NCBI GenBank assembly: GCA_025924295.1
Contig: JAICEG010000264.1
Location: 1-7,479 of the forward strand
DNA from: Vicinamibacteria bacterium
GTDB taxonomy: Bacteria > Acidobacteriota > Vicinamibacteria > Vicinamibacterales > UBA2999
Direction: 5' to 3'
DNA: 7,479 nucleotides
In this document: positions 1 to 4,937 of the stretch, piece after piece
How positions within the stretch are numbered: position 1 is the stretch's first letter
Layout of the letters: every line of letters begins with the position of its first letter
Position numbers and translations under genes: made by a program
The notes under the pieces: generated by a model
Seen by the model: the letters and a program-made list of their open reading frames with translations, nothing else
What the model was told of the DNA's origin: nothing
Databases searched by the model: none

Positions 1-186
1 GCGGAAGCAGAGGCCATCGCGAGAGGCGCCACCAGCGTCCATGTCGAAGCCTCGCTGGCAGGCGTGGAGTTTTACAGGGCCAATGGATTCGTGGAGCTCT
101 CGCGCGGAGAGACTCACCTCATGTCTGGCCGGCCGATCGCGTGCGTGTTCATGCGCAAGGTTCTCGACCGCACCAGCCAGTCGTGA
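1..186 (+). CDS. GNAT-family N-acetyltransferase, C-terminal end (5' truncated by window)
   Basis: The reading frame is open from base 1 and ends at TGA 184-186, giving the last 61 residues of a protein that begins before the window. The segment EASLAGVEFYRANGF looks like the end of a GNAT fold: an alpha helix and strand around the 'FYxxxGF' motif that helps form the acetyl-CoA pocket. It is followed by a strand with 'GRPIACVFMRKVL', the usual closing strand of this family. GNAT enzymes move an acetyl group from acetyl-CoA to an amine of a small molecule or protein; the substrate cannot be told from this fragment. The gene converges on the methyltransferase gene, with only 6 nt between the two stop codons. 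The motif gives good support for the family and none for the specific role. Confidence 0.75.
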   Translation, partial: AEAEAIARGATSVHVEASLAGVEFYRANGFVELSRGETHLMSGRPIACVFMRKVLDRTSQS

Positions 187-192
187 CAACGG

Positions 193-864
193 TCACTTCT
201 GTTTCGTGAAGATGAACAGGTGCTGCCACGGAAGGTCGTCGTAGACGCGCGACTGCTTGAAGCCTTCGTGCTCGAGTTCCTGCTTCACCTGCGCCTTGCT
301 CATCTTGTGATCACGCAGAATCGGCACGTTCGGATCCTCGGCGCGGTACTCGAGCAGCACGAGCCGACCGTCCGGCTTCAGCGATTCCTTGATGCGCTGA
401 AGCATCTTCTGAGGCTCGGAAAACTCGTGATACACATCGACCATGATCGCGAGGTCGATGCTCTCGGCCGGGAGTTTGGGATCGTCGAAGGTCCCAAGTA
501 CCGGAGTCACGTTGTCGATCTTGGCGCGCGTGACGTTCTGCTGAAGCAGTGTCAACATGCCGGCCTGGATGTCACTGGCGTAGACCTTTCCCGTCGGTCC
601 GACGCTTTTCGCCAATCGAATCGTCCAGTATCCCGACCCGGCCCCGATATCGGCAACGGTCGCCCCCTTCCTGATGCGGAGCAGACGAAGCGCGAGATCG
701 GGGTTCTCTTCGTCCTCGCGTTCCCGCCGATCGAGCCATGGGGCCCCGTCGACGCTCATGGTTCGCGCATAGACACGGCCGCTGACGGGATGCACGCCCG
801 GCTGCTGCGCGACGACGGTCGCTGCGGCAAAAAGAACGGCGAGGAGAGTCGCGTTGCGTCTCAC
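193..864 (-). CDS. Secreted class I SAM-dependent methyltransferase
   Basis: The 223-residue protein has a Rossmann-type methyltransferase core. Motif I is VADIGAGSGYW (residues 70-80), the acidic residue that would bind the ribose of SAM is D98 (ASDIQ), and MVDVYHEF (141-148) and LVLLEYRAEDP (168-178) follow as later motifs. Residues 1-19 form a signal peptide (two arginines, a hydrophobic Ala/Val/Leu core, VVA before QQ), so the enzyme is predicted to be exported although SAM is made in the cytoplasm. The start is GTG at 864, chosen because AGGAAGG (871-877 on the minus strand) sits 6 nt upstream. As far as I know, homologues are common in Acidobacteriota and are annotated only as methyltransferases; the substrate is unknown. 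A long frame on the opposite strand (220-888) is a GC-codon shadow. The family call is firm, and the location rests on the signal peptide alone. Confidence 0.88.
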   Translation of the reverse strand: MRRNATLLAVLFAAATVVAQQPGVHPVSGRVYARTMSVDGAPWLDRREREDEENPDLALRLLRIRKGATVADIGAGSGYWTIRLAKSVGPTGKVYASDIQAGMLTLLQQNVTRAKIDNVTPVLGTFDDPKLPAESIDLAIMVDVYHEFSEPQKMLQRIKESLKPDGRLVLLEYRAEDPNVPILRDHKMSKAQVKQELEHEGFKQSRVYDDLPWQHLFIFTKQK

Positions 865-870
865 GTCACA

Positions 871-925
871 CCTTCCTGGTTAAGCTGACGAAGACTATCG
901 TACGTCCCGGCCATTGAAGAGCTAA
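871..925 (-). promoter_or_regulatory. Candidate promoter and ribosome binding site of the methyltransferase gene
   Basis: On the minus strand, TACGAT (897-902) matches the -10 consensus at four of six bases. It lies 17 nt from TTAGCT (920-925), a poor -35. A start near 890 would leave a leader of about 25 nt carrying the clear Shine-Dalgarno AGGAAGG (871-877). The ribosome site is well supported; the promoter is a weak guess. Confidence 0.35.
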
Positions 926-950
926 CCAGAAATCCTGCAGGACGGATTTT

Positions 951-968
951 GAACCGGACGTCGGGTTC
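951..968. repeat. 18-bp near-perfect palindrome upstream of the methyltransferase gene
   Basis: GAACC-G-GACGTC-G-GGTTC reads the same on both strands except for one G-G position pair. It lies about 50 nt upstream of the candidate -35 of the methyltransferase gene. It could be an operator or the stem of a repeat unit. Immediately overlapping it is GGTTCCTGACACC (964-976), which resembles the conserved head of REP-type repeats, but no second copy is present in the window. Confidence 0.45.
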
Positions 969-1045
969 CTGACACCTGTGAGGGACGTAGATCACGAATT
1001 GGCGTGCAGCGTTGTGTGGGCATGACACTTGCTACTTGTATGGGC

Positions 1046-1072
1046 GATGGCAACCCCTTTGGGGTAGCCGTC
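1046..1072. repeat. Strong hairpin in the gap downstream of the START-like gene
   Basis: The arms GATGGC (1046-1051) and GCCGTC (1067-1072), plus ACCCC (1053-1057) and GGGGT (1061-1065), fold into an 11-bp stem (one G-T pair, one A-A mismatch) around a TTT loop. It lies about 75 nt past the stop codon of the minus-strand gene at 1145. It may end or stabilise that transcript, but no T run follows on either strand, so it is not a classical intrinsic terminator. The rest of the gap (865-1144) shows no credible gene. Confidence 0.45.
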
Positions 1073-1079
1073 CTCCACT

Positions 1080-1119
1080 GACCGCTTCGCGCTCGCCGTA
1101 TGTGCCTGGTGAGGCGGTC
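1080..1119. repeat. Inverted repeat next to the 1046-1072 hairpin
   Basis: GACCGCTTC (1080-1088) pairs with GAGGCGGTC (1111-1119) over 9 bp with one G-T pair, closing a 22-nt GC-rich loop. It lies between the stop codon at 1145 and the hairpin at 1046-1072, so a minus-strand transcript reading through would carry two hairpins in tandem. Confidence 0.35.
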
Positions 1120-1144
1120 AGCGTGGGTCGTTTTTACAACGACA

Positions 1145-1954
1145 TCAACCCGCCTTGGATACAGCGCTCAGTTGTTTTCGTGTCGTCTCGAGCGTGAATG
1201 TCAGCGACTCCCTGGGAATGCTGGTCACAAACGGACCCACGAGCCAACCGAAACCAGTCGGTATCCCGCGTGTCAGCGACACCGACTCACACTGAATATA
1301 GAGTCCCCCGTCGCGAACGAGCAGCCGCCAGTATGTGTTCAGACGCCAGAGGTAGCCGCCATCCTGCCCGACGGGCATTTCACGCTCATTCGGTTCATCG
1401 GGGTTCTCGACTTCGGCGATCCGAGTGCTGTGGATCCATCCTTCGGCGCGATCGGTGCTCCTTGTGAAGAGCGCTTCGTGATCGCTGTTGACCACGACGG
1501 TGATCACCTTTTTCATCCGGAACCGTAGAAAGAATCGAAATCGATTGCCGTCCTTCGAGAGCAGCTTCGAGCGCGCGACCGTCGGCGCGTAGATGCGCCC
1601 GTGCTGGTCGTAGTCCTGCAGGGTCATCAGCGCCTGATCCAGCGTGGCGCCCGGAATGAAGGCCGTGCCGATCCAGTGGTGGATCAGTCCGCCCGGCACG
1701 TCAATCTCGCGATCCCCCTCGAGCGTGCGCCGAGATTCGATCGAGAGCATACCGCCGCGCATCGACGCGAGCGCCTCGTTTCGCTTCGCCGTGGGCAGCC
1801 GGTCCACCCAGAGGAACGGCTCCGTCTTGAGCTGGCTTTCAGTGGCGCGCACGTATCGATCGAACGCAGCCACGGTGCGCGGCTGAAGCTCGGCTGCCGC
1901 CAGAGAAGTGGCACCCGTCACAACCAGCACCGCGACGCCCCATTGATGTCTCAC
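1145..1954 (-). CDS. Exported protein of unknown function with a probable START/SRPBCC-like core
   Basis: The 269-residue protein begins with a signal peptide (about residues 1-21, hydrophobic VAVLVVTGA core, LAAA before E). The GTG at 1954 was chosen over an in-frame upstream codon at 2050 because GGAGG (1961-1965 on the minus strand) sits 6 nt ahead and the signal peptide then starts correctly. Residues 96-180 (GTAFIPGATLDQALMTLQDY, then YAPTVARSKLLSKDGNRFRF and an ITVVVNSDHE strand) have the helix-turn plus long beta-strand rhythm of START/SRPBCC lipid-binding folds, where 'DY..Y.P.V..S.ll...g' is typical. That assignment is by inspection only. A conserved-looking tail, SVSLTRGIPTGFGW to PRESL (225-251), follows. 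Downstream come two hairpins, then the methyltransferase gene on the same strand after a 280-nt gap, so one operon is unlikely. The ligand is unknown. Confidence 0.8.
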   Translation of the reverse strand: MRHQWGVAVLVVTGATSLAAAELQPRTVAAFDRYVRATESQLKTEPFLWVDRLPTAKRNEALASMRGGMLSIESRRTLEGDREIDVPGGLIHHWIGTAFIPGATLDQALMTLQDYDQHGRIYAPTVARSKLLSKDGNRFRFFLRFRMKKVITVVVNSDHEALFTRSTDRAEGWIHSTRIAEVENPDEPNEREMPVGQDGGYLWRLNTYWRLLVRDGGLYIQCESVSLTRGIPTGFGWLVGPFVTSIPRESLTFTLETTRKQLSAVSKAG

Positions 1955-2146
1955 AAGGTCCCTCCATTGGGCAATGTGCCAACCGCCCCCTTGACGGCTC
2001 ACGCGGGTCAGAAATCTCCCGAGACAGAAACAATAAACGGCTTTCTGCACGAATCGGCGCAGACGCTGCTGAGCTGCCCTGTCGAGACGCCGTCCGGTGT
2101 TCGAAAGATCGGGGGTAGGCGTTTCTGTTCGAGAGCGTCATCCACG

Positions 2147-2353
2147 ATGCAGCTCAACGTATCCAGACTCGGAGATTCCAAGCCGTGCGTCGTGTGCGGT
2201 GGTGTCACGATCCTCCGGATCGTCCAGCCGTCTCTCGCCACGCTGGGATGGGTTGACGACCGCTCCATTCCCTACGACATCCCCTCGATGCCGATGTGGC
2301 AGTGCGAAGACTGCGACGAACGGCAGCCCGCAGATCACGAAGTCGAAGCCTAA
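2147..2353 (+). CDS. Small zinc-ribbon protein, 68 residues
   Basis: The protein has two CxxC knuckles, C14-V-V-C17 (KPCVVCGG) and C53-E-D-C56 (WQCEDCDE), spaced as in a zinc ribbon that would hold one metal ion with four cysteines. The acidic tail ends DHEVEA. There is no signal peptide or membrane segment, so it should be cytoplasmic. ATG 2147 was chosen because it gives a compact protein; GAGAG (2131-2135) is a weak ribosome site at a longish 11-nt distance, so the start is uncertain. The frame is open much further upstream, but that part overlaps the divergent exported-protein gene antisense and looks non-coding. Small ribbons like this can bind nucleic acid or a protein partner; nothing here says which. 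It may be a stand-alone gene, since the GAAC array follows directly. Confidence 0.62.
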   Translation: MQLNVSRLGDSKPCVVCGGVTILRIVQPSLATLGWVDDRSIPYDIPSMPMWQCEDCDERQPADHEVEA

Positions 2354-2360
2354 GCGCCGA

Positions 2361-2400
2361 GTTCAGGGTTCAACGAACCATGAACCCCGAACGGTGAACC
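2361..2400. repeat. GAAC heptamer repeat array, short copy with orientation switch
   Basis: Two GTTC words (2361, 2368) are followed by four GAAC words (2375, 2382, 2389, 2396), all exactly 7 bp apart. The orientation flips at the centre, giving the dyad GGTTC-AAC-GAACC (2367-2379). It fills the gap between the zinc-ribbon stop codon and the -10 region of the FMN reductase gene, and belongs to the same repeat family as the larger array at 3518-3620. Confidence 0.85.
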
Positions 2401-2408
2401 TCCACGGT

Positions 2409-2414
2409 TATTAT
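2409..2414 (+). promoter_or_regulatory. Candidate -10 box of the FMN reductase gene
   Basis: TATTAT differs from the TATAAT consensus at one base and lies at -15 to -10 relative to the ATG at 2424. Transcription would begin only a few bases before the start codon. GAG (2416-2418) is the only ribosome-site-like word and would hardly be in the mRNA. The region where a -35 should lie is made of GAAC heptamers. Confidence 0.45.
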
Positions 2415-2423
2415 TGAGCTCCT

Positions 2424-2996
2424 ATGACACTCAAGATCAAAGTGATCGTGGCAAGTACCCGTGCGAACAGATTCAGCGAAAAACCGGCGGCGTGGATCTT
2501 CGAGGCCGCGAAGCAGCGCGCGAACCTCGACGTCGAGCTGCTCGACCTGCGTGATTACCCGCTGCCATTCTTCGAGGAGGCGATGCCACCTGGAATGGCA
2601 AAGGACCAGTACTCCAACCCGACGGTCGTGAAGTGGCGCGATAAGATCCGCGATGGCGACGGCTTCATCATCTGTACACCGGAGTACAACCACGGATATC
2701 CCGCCGTCCTCAAGAATGCCCTCGACTACACCTACTTCGCCTGGGCGCGCAAGGCGGTGTCATTCGTGAGCTGGGGTGGCGCGGGGGGCGCCAGGGGCGT
2801 TGAACAGCTGCGGCTGGTCGCCGTCGAACTCGACATGGTCCCCACCCGCTGGGCAGTTCATATCCCGAATCCGTGGTTCATCAAGGACGTCAGTGAGATC
2901 GACACGGACGCCAATCGCGCCAGCGCTGCGGCGCTGCTCGATCACCTGACGTGGTGGGCAGGCGCGCTCAAGGCCGCGCGCGCGTCCGCCTCGTAA
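2424..2996 (+). CDS. NADPH-dependent FMN reductase (flavodoxin-like fold)
   Basis: This 190-residue soluble protein matches the NADPH-dependent FMN reductase family, which includes chromate and quinone reductases of the ChrR/YieF type. Residues 6-18 (KVIVASTRANRFS) form the first strand and the FMN phosphate loop. TPEYNHGYPAVLKNALD (85-101) is the family signature around the flavin ring, and SWGGAGGARGVEQLR (116-130) is the second flavin loop. The length is normal for the family. Such enzymes use NAD(P)H to reduce bound FMN and then quinones, azo dyes or metal ions in the cytoplasm; the real substrate cannot be read from sequence. The gene follows a GAAC repeat array and converges on osmC, consistent with a redox-defence role. 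The start ATG 2424 is the first in frame after the array. Confidence 0.92.
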   Translation: MTLKIKVIVASTRANRFSEKPAAWIFEAAKQRANLDVELLDLRDYPLPFFEEAMPPGMAKDQYSNPTVVKWRDKIRDGDGFIICTPEYNHGYPAVLKNALDYTYFAWARKAVSFVSWGGAGGARGVEQLRLVAVELDMVPTRWAVHIPNPWFIKDVSEIDTDANRASAAALLDHLTWWAGALKAARASAS

Positions 2997-3015
2997 ACAG
3001 CTATACATGGCACAT

Positions 3016-3042
3016 GGCGGGTCCGGAAGCACAGGACCCGCC
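3016..3042. terminator. Perfect GC hairpin between convergent genes, likely bidirectional terminator
   Basis: GGCGGGTCC (3016-3024) and GGACCCGCC (3034-3042) form a perfect 9-bp stem with a 9-nt loop. It sits in the 65-nt gap between the ends of the FMN reductase gene (+) and osmC (-). The position and symmetry fit a shared terminator. No T run follows on either strand, so it may work as a transcript-end stabiliser or with Rho. Confidence 0.6.
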
Positions 3043-3061
3043 CTACCCCACCTGTCAGGCC

Positions 3062-3487
3062 CTATGTTTCCAGCCGAGCGTCCATGGTGATGGGTGCGTT
3101 CAGGACCTTGGACACCGGGCAGCCTGTCTTCGCATTGTTTGCGGCGGTCTCGAAGGCCTGCTTGTCGCCGCCCGGGATCTTTGCCACGACGTCCAGATGT
3201 ATCGCCGTGATCGCGAAGCCGCCGTCCGTCTTGTCCAGCGAAACGGTGGCCGTCGTCTGGATCTGCTCCGGAGTGATCCCGGCGCCACCCAATTGAGCCG
3301 ACAACGCCATCGAGAAACAGCCCGCGTGCGCCGCGGCAATCAGCTCCTCAGGGTTCGTGCCCTTTCCATCTTCGAATCGCGTACTGAAGGAATATTGGGT
3401 GTTGGCCAACACCCCGCTGTCGGTCGAGACGATGCCCTTACCGTCCTTCAGTCCACCTCGCCACACTGCTGAGCCTTTTCTCTTCAT
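3062..3487 (-). CDS. osmC: OsmC-type peroxiredoxin (organic hydroperoxide resistance)
   Basis: The 141-residue protein closely follows Escherichia coli OsmC from end to end: KGSAVWRGGLKDGKG, STDSGVL, TRFEDGKGTNPEELI, AAHAGCFSMALS, VSLDKTDGGFAIT and GCPVSKVLN all align by eye. The two catalytic cysteines are present (C57 in HAGCFS, C123 in TGCPVS), as are the nearby R37 and the E47-E48 pair that would shape the active site. OsmC reduces organic hydroperoxides with a thiol reductant in the cytoplasm, as a dimer. ATG 3487 was chosen over GTG 3505 because it gives the standard N-terminus (MKRKGSAVW) and has GAGGT (3491-3495, minus strand) just upstream, though the 3-nt spacing is short. It is divergent from the sigma factor across the large GAAC array, and convergent with the FMN reductase. 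Confidence 0.95.
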   Translation of the reverse strand: MKRKGSAVWRGGLKDGKGIVSTDSGVLANTQYSFSTRFEDGKGTNPEELIAAAHAGCFSMALSAQLGGAGITPEQIQTTATVSLDKTDGGFAITAIHLDVVAKIPGGDKQAFETAANNAKTGCPVSKVLNAPITMDARLET

Positions 3488-3517
3488 ATGACCTCGCGGG
3501 AACACTCTATCGCAGAC

Positions 3518-3620
3518 GAACGAAGAACTAAGAACGAAGAACTAAGAACGAAGAACCAAGAACGCAGAACAGGAACTGGGAACGCGAACCGTGAACGATG
3601 AACGCTGAACCGTGAACGGT
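3518..3620. repeat. GAAC heptamer tandem repeat array, 15 units
   Basis: GAAC starts at 3518, 3525, 3532, 3539, 3546, 3553, 3560, 3567, 3573, 3580, 3586, 3593, 3600, 3607 and 3614: a 7-bp period with two 6-bp slips. The first units alternate GAACGAA and GAACTAA almost perfectly; later ones diverge (GAACGCA, GAACTGG, TGAACNG forms). It occupies most of the region between osmC and the divergent sigma-factor gene. Heptameric short tandem repeats are known in other phyla (the STRR repeats of cyanobacteria), but I cannot tie this one to a named family. Confidence 0.93.
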
Positions 3621-3632
3621 ATGATCACAGCA
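3620..3632 (+). promoter_or_regulatory. Candidate leaderless promoter of the sigma-factor gene (-10 box TATGAT)
   Basis: TATGAT occupies exactly -12 to -7 relative to the ATG at 3632, the position a -10 box takes when transcription starts at the first base of the start codon. It differs from TATAAT at one base. There is no Shine-Dalgarno sequence ahead of this ATG, which agrees with a leaderless mRNA. An ATG at 3621 is out of frame. No -35 is visible; GAAC heptamers lie there instead. Confidence 0.5.
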
Positions 3633-4906
3633 TGGGTCGAGACACGCATGCCGCCATCGACGCCGTCTGGAGGATCGAGGCCCCTCGGCTCATCGCCGGC
3701 CTGACGCGCATGGTGCGGGACGTCGGGCTGGCCGAGGACCTGGCGCACGATGCGCTCGTCGCCGCCCTCGAACAATGGCCCGACTCGGGCATCCCACGAA
3801 ATCCAGGCGCGTGGCTCATGGCCACCGCGAAACACCGTGCGATCGACCTGCTGCGCCGCCGGTCACTACTCGAGCGTAAACATCAGGAGCTCGGTTACGA
3901 GCTCGAGATCGCGCAGGAGGGCTCCGCTCCTGATTTCGCTGCCGCCCTCGACGATGACATCGGCGACGATTTGCTGCGACTCGTGTTCACGGCCTGCCAC
4001 CCCGTACTGTCGGCCGAAGCGCGGGTCGCGCTCACCCTGCGACTGATCGGCGGCCTGACCACCGAGGAGATCGCGCGTGCCTTCCTCGTCTCCGAGCCGA
4101 CAGTGGCACAGCGAATCGTCAGGGCCAAGAAGACGCTGGCGAAGGAGCACGTGCCATTCGAGGTTCCGAGCGGTCCTGAGCTGGCGTCCCGGCTGTCGTC
4201 TGTGCTCGAAGTGATCTACCTGATTTTCAACGAAGGCTATTCGGCCACGTCTGGCGAAGACTGGATGCGACCGGCACTCTGCGAGGACGCGCTTCGCCTC
4301 GGACGCATCCTCGCAGGCCTGATGCCCGATGAACCCGAGGTTCACGGTCTGGTCGCGCTGATGGAGATCCAGGCGTCGCGATCGAACGCGCGAGTGGGGC
4401 CCGACGGCGCCCCCATCCTGCTGCTCGATCAGAATCGTGCGCTGTGGGATCAGGTGCTCATTCGCCGCGGCCTCGCCGCCCTCGAGCACGGCGAGGAACG
4501 GGCAGGCACTCGCGGGCCGTACCTTCTTCAGGCGGCGATTGCGGCCTGCCATGCGCGCGCGCGCCAGGCCGAGGACACGGACTGGGCACGGATCGCCGCC
4601 CTCTACACCGAGCTCGTCGTGCTGTTTCCCACGCCAGTCGTGCAGCTCAATCGAGCGGTCGCACTGTCCATGGCGTTCGGTCCGCAGGCCGGCCTGGATC
4701 TGGTCGACACGCTCGTCGGCGAACCCGCACTCGAGAACTACCATCTCCTCCCGAGCGTGCGCGGTGATCTGCTGGTAAAGCTGGGACGCGCCCGGGAGGC
4801 ACTTCCCGAGTTCGAGCGAGCCGCTTCACTGACGCGCAACGCGCGCGAGCGCGAACTGCTGCTCGAACGGGCGCGCGCGTGCGAAACAGCGGCGCCGCGT
4901 GCCTGA
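3632..4906 (+). CDS. ECF sigma factor with C-terminal DUF6596/TPR-like extension (ECF42-like)
   Basis: This 424-residue protein is about twice the length of a plain ECF sigma factor. Residues 10-77 hold sigma region 2 (AEDLAHDALVAALEQWP, NPGAWLMATAKHRAIDLLRR). Residues 113-172 hold region 4, with the helix-turn-helix GLTTEEIARAFLVSEPTVAQ (141-160) and RIVRAKKTL after it. From about 187 comes the extension seen in DUF6596-type sigma factors (YLIFNEGYSATSGEDW, LLLDQNRALWDQVLI), then alpha-helical TPR-like repeats (about 330-415; LNRAVALSMAFG, LLVKLGRAREALPEFERA). This architecture fits group ECF42. Those factors usually neighbour genes for DGPF (YCII-related) proteins and lack an anti-sigma factor, the extension being thought to control activity. 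No DGPF or anti-sigma gene is present here. It would direct RNA polymerase to a small regulon, unknown from this window. Confidence 0.9.
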   Translation: MGRDTHAAIDAVWRIEAPRLIAGLTRMVRDVGLAEDLAHDALVAALEQWPDSGIPRNPGAWLMATAKHRAIDLLRRRSLLERKHQELGYELEIAQEGSAPDFAAALDDDIGDDLLRLVFTACHPVLSAEARVALTLRLIGGLTTEEIARAFLVSEPTVAQRIVRAKKTLAKEHVPFEVPSGPELASRLSSVLEVIYLIFNEGYSATSGEDWMRPALCEDALRLGRILAGLMPDEPEVHGLVALMEIQASRSNARVGPDGAPILLLDQNRALWDQVLIRRGLAALEHGEERAGTRGPYLLQAAIAACHARARQAEDTDWARIAALYTELVVLFPTPVVQLNRAVALSMAFGPQAGLDLVDTLVGEPALENYHLLPSVRGDLLVKLGRAREALPEFERAASLTRNARERELLLERARACETAAPRA

Positions 4907-4909
4907 TGC

Positions 4910-4932
4910 TAAGATTCGCTCCACAGTTGGAG
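4910..4932 (+). promoter_or_regulatory. Candidate -10 box and ribosome binding site of the secreted-protein gene
   Basis: TAAGAT (4910-4915) begins 3 nt after the sigma-factor stop codon and could start transcription near 4922. GGAG (4929-4932) lies 5 nt before the ATG at 4938 and is the reason for that start. No clear -35 is visible, so read-through from the sigma gene remains possible. Confidence 0.4.
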
Positions 4933-4937
4933 CATCG

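Noticed and set aside
220..888. Long plus-strand frame opposite the methyltransferase gene
   Set aside because: It is the antisense of a well-supported gene, has no recognisable domain or ribosome site, and is explained by high-GC codon use.
964..976. REP/insertion-element end (GGTTCCTGACACC)
   Set aside because: Only one copy is seen in the window and there is no transposase, so a mobile-element call cannot be supported here.
2080..2104. TGTCGA followed 16 nt later by CGA, resembling the promoter motif I recall for ECF42 sigma factors
   Set aside because: The words are short, TCGACA/TGTCGA is common in this GC-rich window including within genes, and the match to the second element is loose. 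It would only matter if the same motif recurred upstream of the sigma factor's other targets.
1601..2146. Long N-terminal extension of the zinc-ribbon frame
   Set aside because: It lies antisense over the exported START-like gene and looks like random Arg/His-rich translation; only the part from 2147 carries motifs.
2951..3472. 173-residue plus-strand frame across the reductase end and osmC
   Set aside because: It runs antisense through osmC and over the terminator hairpin; no domain is recognisable.
3518..3620. CRISPR array or integron-type recombination site
   Set aside because: The period is 7 bp with no spacers and no cas or integrase genes nearby; it is a simple heptamer repeat.
3866..4744. 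292-residue minus-strand frame opposite the sigma factor
   Set aside because: Antisense shadow; its composition shows no fold or motif and the sense strand is clearly coding.
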